A DNA stretch of 64,000 bases, taken from contig NZ_NSBU01000006.1 in the NCBI RefSeq assembly GCF_002285415.1, forward strand, positions 124,001 through 188,000, in the 5' to 3' direction. This document shows, in pieces, positions 52,900 through 61,414 of this stretch (the first letter of the stretch is position 1; every line of letters starts with the position of its first letter). The notes beneath the pieces were generated by a model. That model had not been told where the DNA came from and did not search any database. It saw only the letters and a list, made by a program, of their open reading frames with translations. The stretch comes from Actibacterium pelagium (GTDB lineage Bacteria > Pseudomonadota > Alphaproteobacteria > Rhodobacterales > Rhodobacteraceae). The translations under genes and the position numbers were made by a program.

Positions 52900-54189
52900 C
52901 TATTTCAGCATCAAGGATGGCAGCCATAGGGTGATCTGCGGGAAGCATAGTAGCAACACCAGAACCAACACCTCCATCAAGAGGAAGGGTACGACCCCCT
53001 TGAAGATCGTGCGCAGCGGAACACCTGTCTGGGCCGAAGCGACATAGGCGTTTAAGCCCAAGGGTGGCGTCAACAGACCGATCTCGACGGTTTTGGTTAC
53101 CACGATCCCAAACCAGATCGGATCGTAACCAAGCGCCATTGCGGTTGGAAATGCGAGCGGCATCGACAATGACAGGATCGCCAGTTGATCCATGAACATG
53201 CCCATCACCAGCAGGATCAAGACCATGAAGATCAGGATCGCCTCGCGCGGCAGTTCCGTGGTCGAAGTGAATTCAAGAAGAGAGTGGGTGATCCGTGTGA
53301 ATACGAGGTAATTGGCGAAGATGGCCGAGCAGGTCACGATCGTGACGATCATCACCGTCGCACGGATCGCACCAGAAACCGAACGATTGAAGGCGCTAAA
53401 GCTAATCGTGCGTTGTGCGAGAATGATAAGCAAAGAGCCCATCACGCCCAATGCAGCAGCCTCGGACGGAGAGGCGATACCCCCGTAAATGGCCCCGATC
53501 ACGGCCACCATAAGCAGGGCCATCGGAATAATATGGCGGCTGGCACGGGCGGCTTTGCCAAGATCAAACGGATCACCCTTGGGGGCTTGATCGGTGCGCA
53601 TGGCGATGAACTTGATGACGACAGCAAGTCCAGTGGCCGTCAGCAAGCCCGGGACGATACCTGCGATGAACAGCTTGCCGATCGAAGTTTCGGTCAGGAC
53701 GCCATAGACCACCAGAACGATCGACGGTGGTACGACAACGGCAAGTGTGCCGCCGACACTGACCACCGCTGCGGCAAGGCGATCGGCATAATTGTGGTTG
53801 CGCATTTCCGGATAGGCCGAGGCAGCCATCGCAGCGGTTGAAGCTGTCGAGCTGCCGACAAGCGCTGCAAGGATGACCGAAGCGGCGACCGTTGCCATCG
53901 CCAACCCGCCTTTGACATGTCCGATCCAGGACTGGCAGGCAAAGATGGCGCGCCGGGTCACATCTCCTGATGTCAGAAGTTCGGCCATCAGAATGAACAG
54001 TGGGATCGCCACCAGGATGAACGAGGAGGAACTGTCAAAGAAGGCACGTTCCAGTACGGCGAATGCCGGGCGCCAGCCAAGTTGCAGGGCAAGGCCAAAG
54101 AACCCGACTAGCCCCATGGCAAAGGCGATGGGCATCCGAAACACCATGAACAGGGCAAGCAAAGCAAGAAGGGCAATAAAAGTCAGCAT
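52900..54189 (-). CDS. TRAP transporter large permease (DctM-type)
   Basis: A 429-aa integral membrane protein with about twelve spans and typical DctM segments (PIAFAMGLVGF, IPLFILMAELLTSG, SSTASTAAMAASAYPEM, VPPSIVLVVYG). It forms the sodium-driven channel of a TRAP importer for an organic anion. It is the last gene of an operon with DctP, DctQ, a hydratase and an acyl-CoA ligase. Confidence 0.94.
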   Translation of the reverse strand: MLTFIALLALLALFMVFRMPIAFAMGLVGFFGLALQLGWRPAFAVLERAFFDSSSSFILVAIPLFILMAELLTSGDVTRRAIFACQSWIGHVKGGLAMATVAASVILAALVGSSTASTAAMAASAYPEMRNHNYADRLAAAVVSVGGTLAVVVPPSIVLVVYGVLTETSIGKLFIAGIVPGLLTATGLAVVIKFIAMRTDQAPKGDPFDLGKAARASRHIIPMALLMVAVIGAIYGGIASPSEAAALGVMGSLLIILAQRTISFSAFNRSVSGAIRATVMIVTIVTCSAIFANYLVFTRITHSLLEFTSTTELPREAILIFMVLILLVMGMFMDQLAILSLSMPLAFPTAMALGYDPIWFGIVVTKTVEIGLLTPPLGLNAYVASAQTGVPLRTIFKGVVPFLLMEVLVLVLLLCFPQITLWLPSLMLK

Positions 54190-54260
54190 CGTCGTGGCTC
54201 GATCTATTTGAAGACCGGGGGGCGCTAGGGGCCACCCGGTTCGTTTTTGTCTGGACGGTG

Positions 54261-55265
54261 TTAGTTCGAGGTCAGCGAACGATAGCGGTTCAGCACCGCG
54301 TGCGAGCCTTCACCACCGATGCGGGTTTGCCAGTCTTCGCCAACGGCTTTCATGCTGTCGCGCAGGGCGGCCAGTTCATCGTTGGAAAGATCGTAAGTCT
54401 CGATACCTTGCGACTTCCACTCAGCCAGAAGGCCCTCAACCGAGTCATCCTGCGCTTTGGCAACATGGGTGGCCGTTTCGTCACCTAGTTCGATCATCTT
54501 GGCCTGCACATCCGCAGGCAACCCATTGAACAGGTCGGTGCGCACCGCCATGACAAAGCTGTAGCCGCCAAAAGATCCGTTGGTGGAGATGTGGCTGACC
54601 ACCTCATTCAGCTTGTAGCCGGGGACAGATGCCAGCGGGAACAGCACGGCATCCAGACGGCCACGTTCAACGGCGGTATAGACTTCGGGGCCCGGGATCG
54701 AGATGCCGACAGCCCCCATCGAGCGTGCTGTCATCGCTTGGGTGGAGCCCGAGGTGCGGATGTCTAGGGCCGCCCAGTCTGCCGGGGCGCCAAGGCGTTT
54801 CTTGGCAAGAACCTGATAAGGCGGCAGCACGAAGCCGAAGATCGGTGTTACGCCAGCGGCCAGAAGTTCATCGCGCAGCGGACCTTCCTTCAGCATGGTT
54901 TGCAACGCGGCGGTGCCTTGTGAGGCGGACCCGTAAAAGCCGGGCAGGCCAACGACCGAGTTCAGCGGCAGCGCCTCGGCATGATACAGCACCCCAAGAA
55001 GCGCGACATCAAGGATACCGTTGTTCACGGCATCAAGCTGGGCTTTGGACTTGGCTGCCTGTTGCGAGGGGAAGTGCTGGAACGTAACCGCCCCATCGGT
55101 CGCCTCTTCTACGGCTGTCATCCAACGCGTCGTGCCTTCGACCGACACGATGTGACTGGTCGATTGGAAATCACCAAGCCGCAGGGACTCGGCCTTGACG
55201 GGCATGGCCGCCACGCCAAAGGCCATGATGGCAGATAAGGTACAAAGCTTCTTCAAGTTGTTCAT
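54261..55265 (-). CDS. TRAP transporter periplasmic binding protein (DctP-type)
   Basis: A 334-aa binding protein with a signal peptide (MNNLKKLCTLSAIMAFGVAAMPVKA, cleavage before ESLRLGD). The DctP family arginine/carboxylate-binding region is recognisable around LDIRTSGSTQAMTARSMGAVGISI. ATG 55265 follows GGGAGG; a longer frame would mask the signal peptide. The ligand is probably a carboxylate or aromatic acid, given the acyl-CoA ligase in the same operon. Confidence 0.92.
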   Translation of the reverse strand: MNNLKKLCTLSAIMAFGVAAMPVKAESLRLGDFQSTSHIVSVEGTTRWMTAVEEATDGAVTFQHFPSQQAAKSKAQLDAVNNGILDVALLGVLYHAEALPLNSVVGLPGFYGSASQGTAALQTMLKEGPLRDELLAAGVTPIFGFVLPPYQVLAKKRLGAPADWAALDIRTSGSTQAMTARSMGAVGISIPGPEVYTAVERGRLDAVLFPLASVPGYKLNEVVSHISTNGSFGGYSFVMAVRTDLFNGLPADVQAKMIELGDETATHVAKAQDDSVEGLLAEWKSQGIETYDLSNDELAALRDSMKAVGEDWQTRIGGEGSHAVLNRYRSLTSN

Positions 55266-55287
55266 TTCATTTCCTCCCATTTGTTGA

Positions 55288-55782
55288 TTAGCGGGTGAGA
55301 TCCGGTTCCGAAGAACGGAACACATCGTGGATCAGCCGCAGGACCAGCACGCCGCAACCAAGAGGCGCGACGGCATAGGCCCACCCAAGCGGCCAGTCGA
55401 TGACGCCGTATTCGATCTCGTTATGCGCGAAGGCACCCCAAGCGAATTTGGCGGACATGTAGGTGACGCAGGCGAAGAAGGCGGCCGGCAGCAAAAGCCG
55501 CGCCTTCTCGACCACGAGCCCGAAAATCCCAGGAAGGGTTTCAGGGCCAATATCCAGCGCCAGGTGACCTCCATCCCGAAAGACCCGGGACAGGGACAAT
55601 GTTGCCAGCGCAGGCATCAGGTATAGTTCGGTCAATTCGAACTGGATCTGGACCGGGCGGTTCGCGATTAGACGCAACAGGATGTCGGCGTTTATTAAAA
55701 CCGCGACCCCGACCAGCCCGAGGCACCCGGCAAGATGCAGGGTATCCTCGACCTTTCTCAGTATTTTCTCGATCACGTTCAA
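55288..55782 (-). CDS. TRAP transporter small permease (DctQ-type)
   Basis: A 164-aa membrane protein with four spans, the DctQ architecture, including the family-like FELTELYLMPALATLSLSRVFRDGGHLALDIG. It sits between the hydratase and DctP genes, 22 bases from DctP. It helps assemble the large permease. Confidence 0.88.
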   Translation of the reverse strand: MNVIEKILRKVEDTLHLAGCLGLVGVAVLINADILLRLIANRPVQIQFELTELYLMPALATLSLSRVFRDGGHLALDIGPETLPGIFGLVVEKARLLLPAAFFACVTYMSAKFAWGAFAHNEIEYGVIDWPLGWAYAVAPLGCGVLVLRLIHDVFRSSEPDLTR

Positions 55783-55820
55783 ACCAGCCTCCCTACCGGT
55801 TGAAGTGAGCTGCCTGCGCC

Positions 55821-56957
55821 TTAACGCTTGGGCAGCTCGACGATGGCGGACCCGACAGCAGACATCTCTCCGTCCTGCTGTTCAGCGCGCTGCTGAATTT
55901 CCAGCAGATAACGCCCGTCTTCTTCGAACTTGCGGATGACCGTGCCGTGAATCAGGATGATGTCGCCTTCAGGGTTGTGCCGGCGCACTTGGCACTTTGC
56001 CTGACGCAGGAACCCGTCATCGCCCATCCAGTTGGTGATCTGATGGGTCAGCCACGAGGTGCGCTCTGGGCCGTAGTCATAAGCGCCCGGTGCGCCAACT
56101 TCGAGGGCAAACTCTTCTTCCCAGTGCACGCGTTCGGGGCAATCGGGAATGCCATAGCGGTTCTTGGGGCCCGCAGAGGGGTGTTTCTGTTGCAGCTGCC
56201 ACGCCAGTTTGTTGGCACGAATGTACAGACCACCCCAGCCTTGGGCATAAGCAATAAAGCCCGTGGCGGTCATCGGACCTTTGACCATGGTGGGCAGGTC
56301 TTCCCCTTCGGCCACATCATCCCAGTAACGGGTCTCAGCACCGCGGACTTCTTCCTGTTCGTAGTACTTGTAGTACTCGTCCAGTTCGCCCTGGGTCCAA
56401 ACTTTGCGGCCCTTCTCTTTGGCTTCGGTGTATTTCGTGCCGTTTTCTCGTGCCGCATCGCGGTCGGTGCGGAAGCACCAGCTATCGGCATCAGCCAACA
56501 GGTCGCCAGTTTTCGCGTCGTAGAAATCGACGTGATAAATTTGCTGAATGGCCTTGCCGGCGAAGCGCGTGTCGTGCTCGATCAGGTCTTTCAGATAGGC
56601 CTCGGTGCGAAACTCGGTATTGCGAGAAATGGTCTTGTGCCAATTCCAGTTGGCGCCTGACCACATGGCATGCACACCCGGAAGGCCACCCACGTAGCCC
56701 GAAATGATCCGGTTGGTCGCGAACAGAAAGCTCGGCAGCGCAATAACGTCGCCGTATTTCGTTGTCTTGGCGTATTCCGGGTCACACCAAAGCGGGTTGT
56801 CATCACCAATTCCGTGAGCGTAGTGGCGGATGTTGTCGCGGGTGGCCTCATAGCACCAGGGTTCAACCGTTTTCTCGATCTTCACCCCGACGCGTTTGCG
56901 AAGGTCGTCGAGCCCTTCCTCGGTAATCCGTGGGAATTTTCGGGTCATATCATTCAT
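55821..56957 (-). CDS. MaoC-like double-hotdog acyl-CoA hydratase/dehydratase
   Basis: A 378-aa protein with two hotdog-type halves: an N-terminal MaoC_dehydrat_N-like domain (YAHGIGDDNPLWCDPEYA, PSFLF) and a C-terminal half (VKGPMTATGFIAYAQGWGG). The D-X4-P-type pattern GDDNPLW is the usual hydratase active-site region. Relatives hydrate enoyl-CoA or mesaconyl-CoA type substrates. It lies between an acyl-CoA ligase and a TRAP transporter, so it probably acts on the CoA ester of the imported acid. The substrate is unknown. Confidence 0.82.
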   Translation of the reverse strand: MNDMTRKFPRITEEGLDDLRKRVGVKIEKTVEPWCYEATRDNIRHYAHGIGDDNPLWCDPEYAKTTKYGDVIALPSFLFATNRIISGYVGGLPGVHAMWSGANWNWHKTISRNTEFRTEAYLKDLIEHDTRFAGKAIQQIYHVDFYDAKTGDLLADADSWCFRTDRDAARENGTKYTEAKEKGRKVWTQGELDEYYKYYEQEEVRGAETRYWDDVAEGEDLPTMVKGPMTATGFIAYAQGWGGLYIRANKLAWQLQQKHPSAGPKNRYGIPDCPERVHWEEEFALEVGAPGAYDYGPERTSWLTHQITNWMGDDGFLRQAKCQVRRHNPEGDIILIHGTVIRKFEEDGRYLLEIQQRAEQQDGEMSAVGSAIVELPKR

Positions 56958-56995
56958 CTTGTTTTTCCTCCTAATTTGGTTCCGGCGCGCGAGCG

Positions 56996-58561
56996 TCAGC
57001 TCGCAGCTTCCAGGCGTTTGGCTTGCTGATCTCTCAGGATTTTGCGGTTCACCTTGCCTGCCGGTGTCTTTGGCAACTCGGTGACAAACTCGATCTGTCT
57101 GGGGTATTCGTGACGTGCCAGCTTGGATCGGACATGCTCTTGAATGCTTTCTTTGAGCCCGTCCTTCTCGTCCTGCTTAAGGATGATGTAGGCTTTGACG
57201 ATCTGGCCTCGCAGTTCGTCCGGGGCACCGATCACGCCGCATTCGGACACATCTGGATGGCTTAGGACGGCGTCCTCGACTTCGACAGCGCCGATGGTCC
57301 AGCCCGCCGAGATGATCACGTCATCGGCACGACCGCCGTGATAGAAAAACCCGTCTTCATCGACGCGACCGAGGTCCTTGGTCGGGAACCACTCGCCCGC
57401 TTTCTTGACCATCAATTCGCCGGTCTCGCCCGGATCCGCGGGCGATCCGTCGGCTCTTTGAACCTGCACTTCAACACCCGGAACGGCCTTGCCCATGGCG
57501 CCGTCGCGCACTTCCAGATCATTGGCACCCGGGTAGTTGGCGATGATCACGCCAATCTCGGTGGTGCCATACATCGAGCGCACCTTCGTGCCGAACACGC
57601 GCTCGACAAAGTTGGCCGTTTCGCTGTCGATTGGCTCGCCGGTGAAAGACAGCTTGTCGAAATGATATGTAAAGTCTTCCGCCCGGCCCGAATTGCGCAT
57701 CATCCGGTAATGCGTCGCGGCCGCCGTCAGGTTGGAAATTTCGAAGTCCTGCAATGCCTCGAGTAGGCGCACCGGGTCAAATTTGCCTGAGAACGTGCCA
57801 GTCGACACGCCAAGCGCCAGCGGTGCCAAGGTGCCGTGCCAGAAGCCGTGACCCCAGGCAGGCGATGAAGGGCAGAAGAACCGATCCCCCTGTCGAATCC
57901 CGGTGGCATAAAGCGCGGCCACCATCAGCGTGACGATGGAGCGGTGATTGTGTTTTACCGCTGCCGGAAGCTGTCGCGTCGTGCCGGAAGTGTATTGCAG
58001 GACGGCCAGATCATTGGCCGCTGTGTTGCATTCGAAGGTACCGGGTAAGCCGTCCAGACTGTCGAGAAACGCCAGATCGGCGACGACCACGTTTTTCGCG
58101 CCGCCAGCTTCGGCTTCGGGTGCCTTCTCTTCGTTGGTGAAGAGGATTTTGGGTTGGCAGTCTTCGACGCGAAGACGAATGCCGTCCGGGCCGAATAGAG
58201 TGAACATCGGTACCGCGACCGCCCCGGCTTTCATTGCGCCGAACATTACGCAGTAGAATGGCAGAGAGGGTTCGATCATCACCGCAACCCGGTCGCCCTT
58301 GCCGATCCCTTTTGAAATCAGGAAATGCGCAACTTGCGACGAACGGCTCGACAATTCAGCAAAGGAAATGATTTCGTTTTCACCCGATGCGTGCGCAATG
58401 CGCAGAGCGGTTTCATCGCTGCCAGCGTGGCGGTCCACACACTCATGCGCGATGTTGAACTGTTCACGGTCGCCATCGAATAGCGCCCACAAGGCATCTT
58501 TCGAAAACTGCGTCTGAGCGTCCGCATAGGACGTGAATTCCGTCAGGCGCTGCATCGCCAT
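56996..58561 (-). CDS. AMP-forming acyl/aryl-CoA ligase
   Basis: A 521-aa ANL-superfamily ligase that activates a carboxylic acid with ATP and CoA. The phosphate-binding motif reads YTSGTTRQLPAAVKHNH, a variant of the usual TSGTTGXPK with Arg-Gln inserted before the Leu-Pro; a similar TSGTTRELPEAVKH form occurs in a subgroup of acetate/benzoate-CoA ligase-like enzymes. MYGTTEIG, the hinge Asp in GGRADDVII, and the catalytic C-terminal Lys in TPAGKVNRK are present. It heads the operon with hydratase and TRAP genes and is divergent from the IclR regulator. Confidence 0.88.
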   Translation of the reverse strand: MAMQRLTEFTSYADAQTQFSKDALWALFDGDREQFNIAHECVDRHAGSDETALRIAHASGENEIISFAELSSRSSQVAHFLISKGIGKGDRVAVMIEPSLPFYCVMFGAMKAGAVAVPMFTLFGPDGIRLRVEDCQPKILFTNEEKAPEAEAGGAKNVVVADLAFLDSLDGLPGTFECNTAANDLAVLQYTSGTTRQLPAAVKHNHRSIVTLMVAALYATGIRQGDRFFCPSSPAWGHGFWHGTLAPLALGVSTGTFSGKFDPVRLLEALQDFEISNLTAAATHYRMMRNSGRAEDFTYHFDKLSFTGEPIDSETANFVERVFGTKVRSMYGTTEIGVIIANYPGANDLEVRDGAMGKAVPGVEVQVQRADGSPADPGETGELMVKKAGEWFPTKDLGRVDEDGFFYHGGRADDVIISAGWTIGAVEVEDAVLSHPDVSECGVIGAPDELRGQIVKAYIILKQDEKDGLKESIQEHVRSKLARHEYPRQIEFVTELPKTPAGKVNRKILRDQQAKRLEAAS

Positions 58562-58642
58562 TCCCCTTCATTTCGTCATTCAACAAGCTCGCCAATGCGA
58601 CCAGCCCGTGTTCGTTGACAACGGTAGGGATCAGGATATGTT

Positions 58643-58678
58643 ATTGTCAATACGCTATAATTGTTGTATCTAGACAAT
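58643..58678. promoter_or_regulatory. Candidate IclR operator dyad
   Basis: ATTGTC (58643-58648) and GACAAT (58673-58678) form an inverted repeat enclosing ATAC and GTAT in the same order. It lies in the 143-base divergent region between the acyl-CoA ligase and iclR-type genes, 27 bases before the regulator's start. A palindrome here fits an IclR-family operator controlling both sides. Confidence 0.5.
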
Positions 58679-58704
58679 GAAATTAAGCGTTAAATGAGGG
58701 AAAA

Positions 58705-59490
58705 ATGGCTGCGAAATCGACCGAAACAACGACCAAAAGGCAAGTGCCCGCCGTCACGCGGGCCGTTGCAATATTGAGGTTTCTGGCTCGTTCTGACGAA
58801 CCGGTGGGGGTTAATCCCATCGCTCGTCAGTTGGATCTGGTTCCAAGCACTTGTTTGCACATTTTGCGCGTGCTGCAGGATGAGGGGCTTGTGGAATTTG
58901 ATTCGAACACCAAGCGATATTCGATAGGAATCGGTATCCTGCCTCTGGCGCGATCAGCGCTTCAGAAGAATACGTTTTCGGTTCTGGTGCAGCCGCTTCT
59001 TTCCGAGTTGTCCGAGAAATTCGCCGTCACAACGATTGCCACCCAGCTGGCCGAGCCATCGCAAATGGTGGTGATCGCGCTGTCCCAGTCCTCGCTTCCA
59101 TTCCGGTTGCAGGTCGATCTGGGAAGCCGTTTTCCCATTCTCATCAGCGCGACGGGTCGCCTGTTTGCCGCCTTCAATGTCTTGGACGTGGAAGAGCTGC
59201 ATGCCAGCTTTGACAAGCTTAGCTGGGACCACCCGCCGAGTTTTGAAGACTGGGTGACCGAGGTCGAGGAAACACGCGCGCGTGGCTACGCGGTCGACCG
59301 GGGTAGCTATATCTCGGGGGTTACCGTGGTGGCCGTGCCGGTCTTCAACGCTGCCCAACAAATGGTTCGCTCTCTTGTGGCGATCGGCATTTCCGAACGG
59401 ATGGACGACCGTCAGGTCACAGAACTCGCCCAGTCGCTACTGAAGCTGCGCGACAAGATCGAAACCATGCAAATCGAAACAGGGAGTTAG
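58705..59490 (+). CDS. IclR-family regulator of CoA-dependent acid catabolism
   Basis: A 261-aa IclR-family regulator with N-terminal winged helix (AVTRAVAILRFLARSDEPVGVNPIARQL, VPSTCLHILRVLQDEG) and C-terminal effector domain (RARGYAVDRGSYISGVTVVAVPVFN). It is divergent from the ligase-hydratase-TRAP operon and followed by thioesterase and CoA-transferase genes, so it likely controls the whole locus in response to the acid or its CoA ester. Confidence 0.9.
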   Translation: MAAKSTETTTKRQVPAVTRAVAILRFLARSDEPVGVNPIARQLDLVPSTCLHILRVLQDEGLVEFDSNTKRYSIGIGILPLARSALQKNTFSVLVQPLLSELSEKFAVTTIATQLAEPSQMVVIALSQSSLPFRLQVDLGSRFPILISATGRLFAAFNVLDVEELHASFDKLSWDHPPSFEDWVTEVEETRARGYAVDRGSYISGVTVVAVPVFNAAQQMVRSLVAIGISERMDDRQVTELAQSLLKLRDKIETMQIETGS

Positions 59491-59493
59491 ACG

Positions 59494-59916
59494 TTGCTGC
59501 AACCCGAAGAGCAAAACGGCTGGAAAGCACTTAAGGCCGGCCCGTATATGGCCAATATCGGTCCGGTGCTCAAAGCGAAGGCGCTGGATGGAACCACTCT
59601 TTACGGGTTGCAGACAGACAAGTCGCACTGCAACGCCATTGGCACGGTCCATGGTGGGGTTATGACAAGCTTGCTGGATCAGGCTCTTGCTGTCGAAGCT
59701 TGGAACTTGGCAAGCCGGCAACCAACCGTAACGCTGCAGATGGACACGCGTTTCACCAATGCGGCGAAAGCCGGTGACTTCCTTGAGGCCAGCGCCGTCC
59801 TGCGTCATGCGACGCGCAGCTTGCTTTTTGTTGATGCTGATCTGCACTGTGGCGACAGGTTGGTCGCCTCAGCCACTGCCGTCATGAAAATCGTTGCTCA
59901 GAAGGACAAGGCATGA
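59494..59916 (+). CDS. PaaI-type hotdog thioesterase
   Basis: A 140-aa hotdog-fold acyl-CoA thioesterase. The family motif CNAIGTVHGGVMTSLLDQAL is near residues 46-65, and VTLQMDTRFTNAAKAGDFLEA follows. Start is TTG 59494, supported by GGGAG at 59483-59487 inside the end of the regulator gene. The stop overlaps the CoA-transferase start (ATGA). It may release trapped CoA from dead-end esters of the pathway. Confidence 0.85.
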   Translation: MLQPEEQNGWKALKAGPYMANIGPVLKAKALDGTTLYGLQTDKSHCNAIGTVHGGVMTSLLDQALAVEAWNLASRQPTVTLQMDTRFTNAAKAGDFLEASAVLRHATRSLLFVDADLHCGDRLVASATAVMKIVAQKDKA

Positions 59917-61133
59917 ATCCCCAGACAGAACAGACACGCACCGGACCGCTGGCGGGGATTAAAGTTCTCGATTTCTCACGGATCCTGTCCGGCCCTTATT
60001 GCAGTATGGTGCTGGCCGATCTGGGTGCCGAAGTCATCAAGGTTGAGCCCATTGATGGTGGTGACGATACCCGCAATTTCCCTCCTTTTAAGGGGCCGCT
60101 CAGCCATTACTTTATTGCCTTAAATCGCAGCAAACAGAGCATTGCCCTAGATTTGAAGAACCCTGATGGCGTCAAGATTGCCCGGGATTTGGCACGTCAA
60201 TGCGACGTGGTTCTAGAGAACTTCCGCCCCGGTGTTATGGATCGGCTAGGCCTTGGCTATGATGTTCTGAAGGCTGAAAACCCGGGACTGGTATATTGCT
60301 CGATCACTGGTTTCGGACGTAAGAGCCCACATGGTGACAAGCCCGCCTTCGATATCGTTGCGCAGGCGTTGTCGGGTGTGATGAGCGTCAACCGAGAGCC
60401 TGATCAAGCCCCGAATAAGCTCGGCATTCCCCTTGGTGATATGGCGGGCAGCATCTTTTCCCTTTTCGGCTTGTTGGCCGCGCTGGTCGAGCGTGGTTCA
60501 ACCGGGCAGGGCCGCCATGTGGAAATCGCTATGCTGGACAGCCTGATAGCGATGCAAGGGTATCTCTCTCAGATTTATTTTGTGACTGGCGAAAGCCCAC
60601 AACCTGTCGGAACACGCCATCCATCCATCTTGCCCTATGGGTCTTATCCCGCAGCGGACGGGCATGTCATTGTCGCGTGCCTGACCGAGCGCTTTTGGCA
60701 CAATTTCGCACGCTGCCTTGGGCGTGAGGACCTGATCACTGACGAGCGTTTTGGACAATACGAGAAGCGATTGGAAAATCGGGATGAGCTGGAAGAAATC
60801 ATTTGTGGGATCATGAAACAGCAAACGGTCGACACTTGGCTTGACCGACTGACCGAGTTCGATGTCCCCAACGCCCCGATCCTTAGTATCGGGGGCGCAT
60901 TGGAACAAGACCACGTGGCAGAGCGGGGGCTGATCGAAACGGTGTCCCACCCGGAAGCAGGTGAAATCAAACTGGTGCGTGGTCCGATCCTGTTTGACGG
61001 TGAAGGACCCGGGAAAGCACGTGCCCCGGCTTTGCTTGGTGAAGATACGCATGCGGTGCTGGGACAGTGGCTTGGGTATAGTGAGGCACAGATTGCAGAG
61101 CTTGAAAAAGCTGGTGCTATTGGGGCCGCGTAA
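59913..61133 (+). CDS. Class III (CaiB/BaiF-family) CoA transferase
   Basis: A 406-aa family III CoA transferase, which moves CoA from one acid to another through an enzyme-bound anhydride. The family N-terminus is clear (GIKVLDFSRILSGPYCSMVLADLGAEVIKVEP), followed by KQSIALDLKNPDG and GDMAGSIFSLFGLLAAL. The catalytic Asp expected in this family is at the DIVAQALSG segment. It overlaps the thioesterase gene by four bases. Together with the ligase on the other strand it offers two ways to activate the acid; donor and acceptor are unknown. Confidence 0.9.
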   Translation: MNPQTEQTRTGPLAGIKVLDFSRILSGPYCSMVLADLGAEVIKVEPIDGGDDTRNFPPFKGPLSHYFIALNRSKQSIALDLKNPDGVKIARDLARQCDVVLENFRPGVMDRLGLGYDVLKAENPGLVYCSITGFGRKSPHGDKPAFDIVAQALSGVMSVNREPDQAPNKLGIPLGDMAGSIFSLFGLLAALVERGSTGQGRHVEIAMLDSLIAMQGYLSQIYFVTGESPQPVGTRHPSILPYGSYPAADGHVIVACLTERFWHNFARCLGREDLITDERFGQYEKRLENRDELEEIICGIMKQQTVDTWLDRLTEFDVPNAPILSIGGALEQDHVAERGLIETVSHPEAGEIKLVRGPILFDGEGPGKARAPALLGEDTHAVLGQWLGYSEAQIAELEKAGAIGAA

Positions 61134-61276
61134 CTGTCTTAAATGCCTTCTAGGGCGAAAATCTCACGATGGGTTCCCCTACATTCATTGGGTGGGGTGA
61201 AAGTTACAGGTCCTTCCGTCGGCCCTGATGGTCGGAACCGGAAAGTGCCTTTCCAATTGGTCAAATCGGCTTTGCT

Positions 61277-61305
61277 CTCTGCGATCACTCAAGTTGATCG
61301 CAGAG
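61277..61305. terminator. Perfect stem-loop between convergent genes
   Basis: Arms CTCTGCGATCA and TGATCGCAGAG (11 bp, no mismatch) around a CTCAAGT loop, in the 281 bases between the CoA-transferase and aminotransferase stops. A second hairpin, ATCGGGGA (61327-61334) with TCCCCGAT (61356-61363), follows. Neither has a T-run, but position between convergent genes suggests bidirectional termination or message-end protection. Confidence 0.5.
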
Positions 61306-61414
61306 GCCTACGCTTCGAATGCTGGCATCGGGGATACTTGCTGAGTTGCAACCTGTCCCCGATCGTCTCGGCAGATCGATAGATGGTTCTATGGTCGCAA
61401 TGCAATAATTGCGC

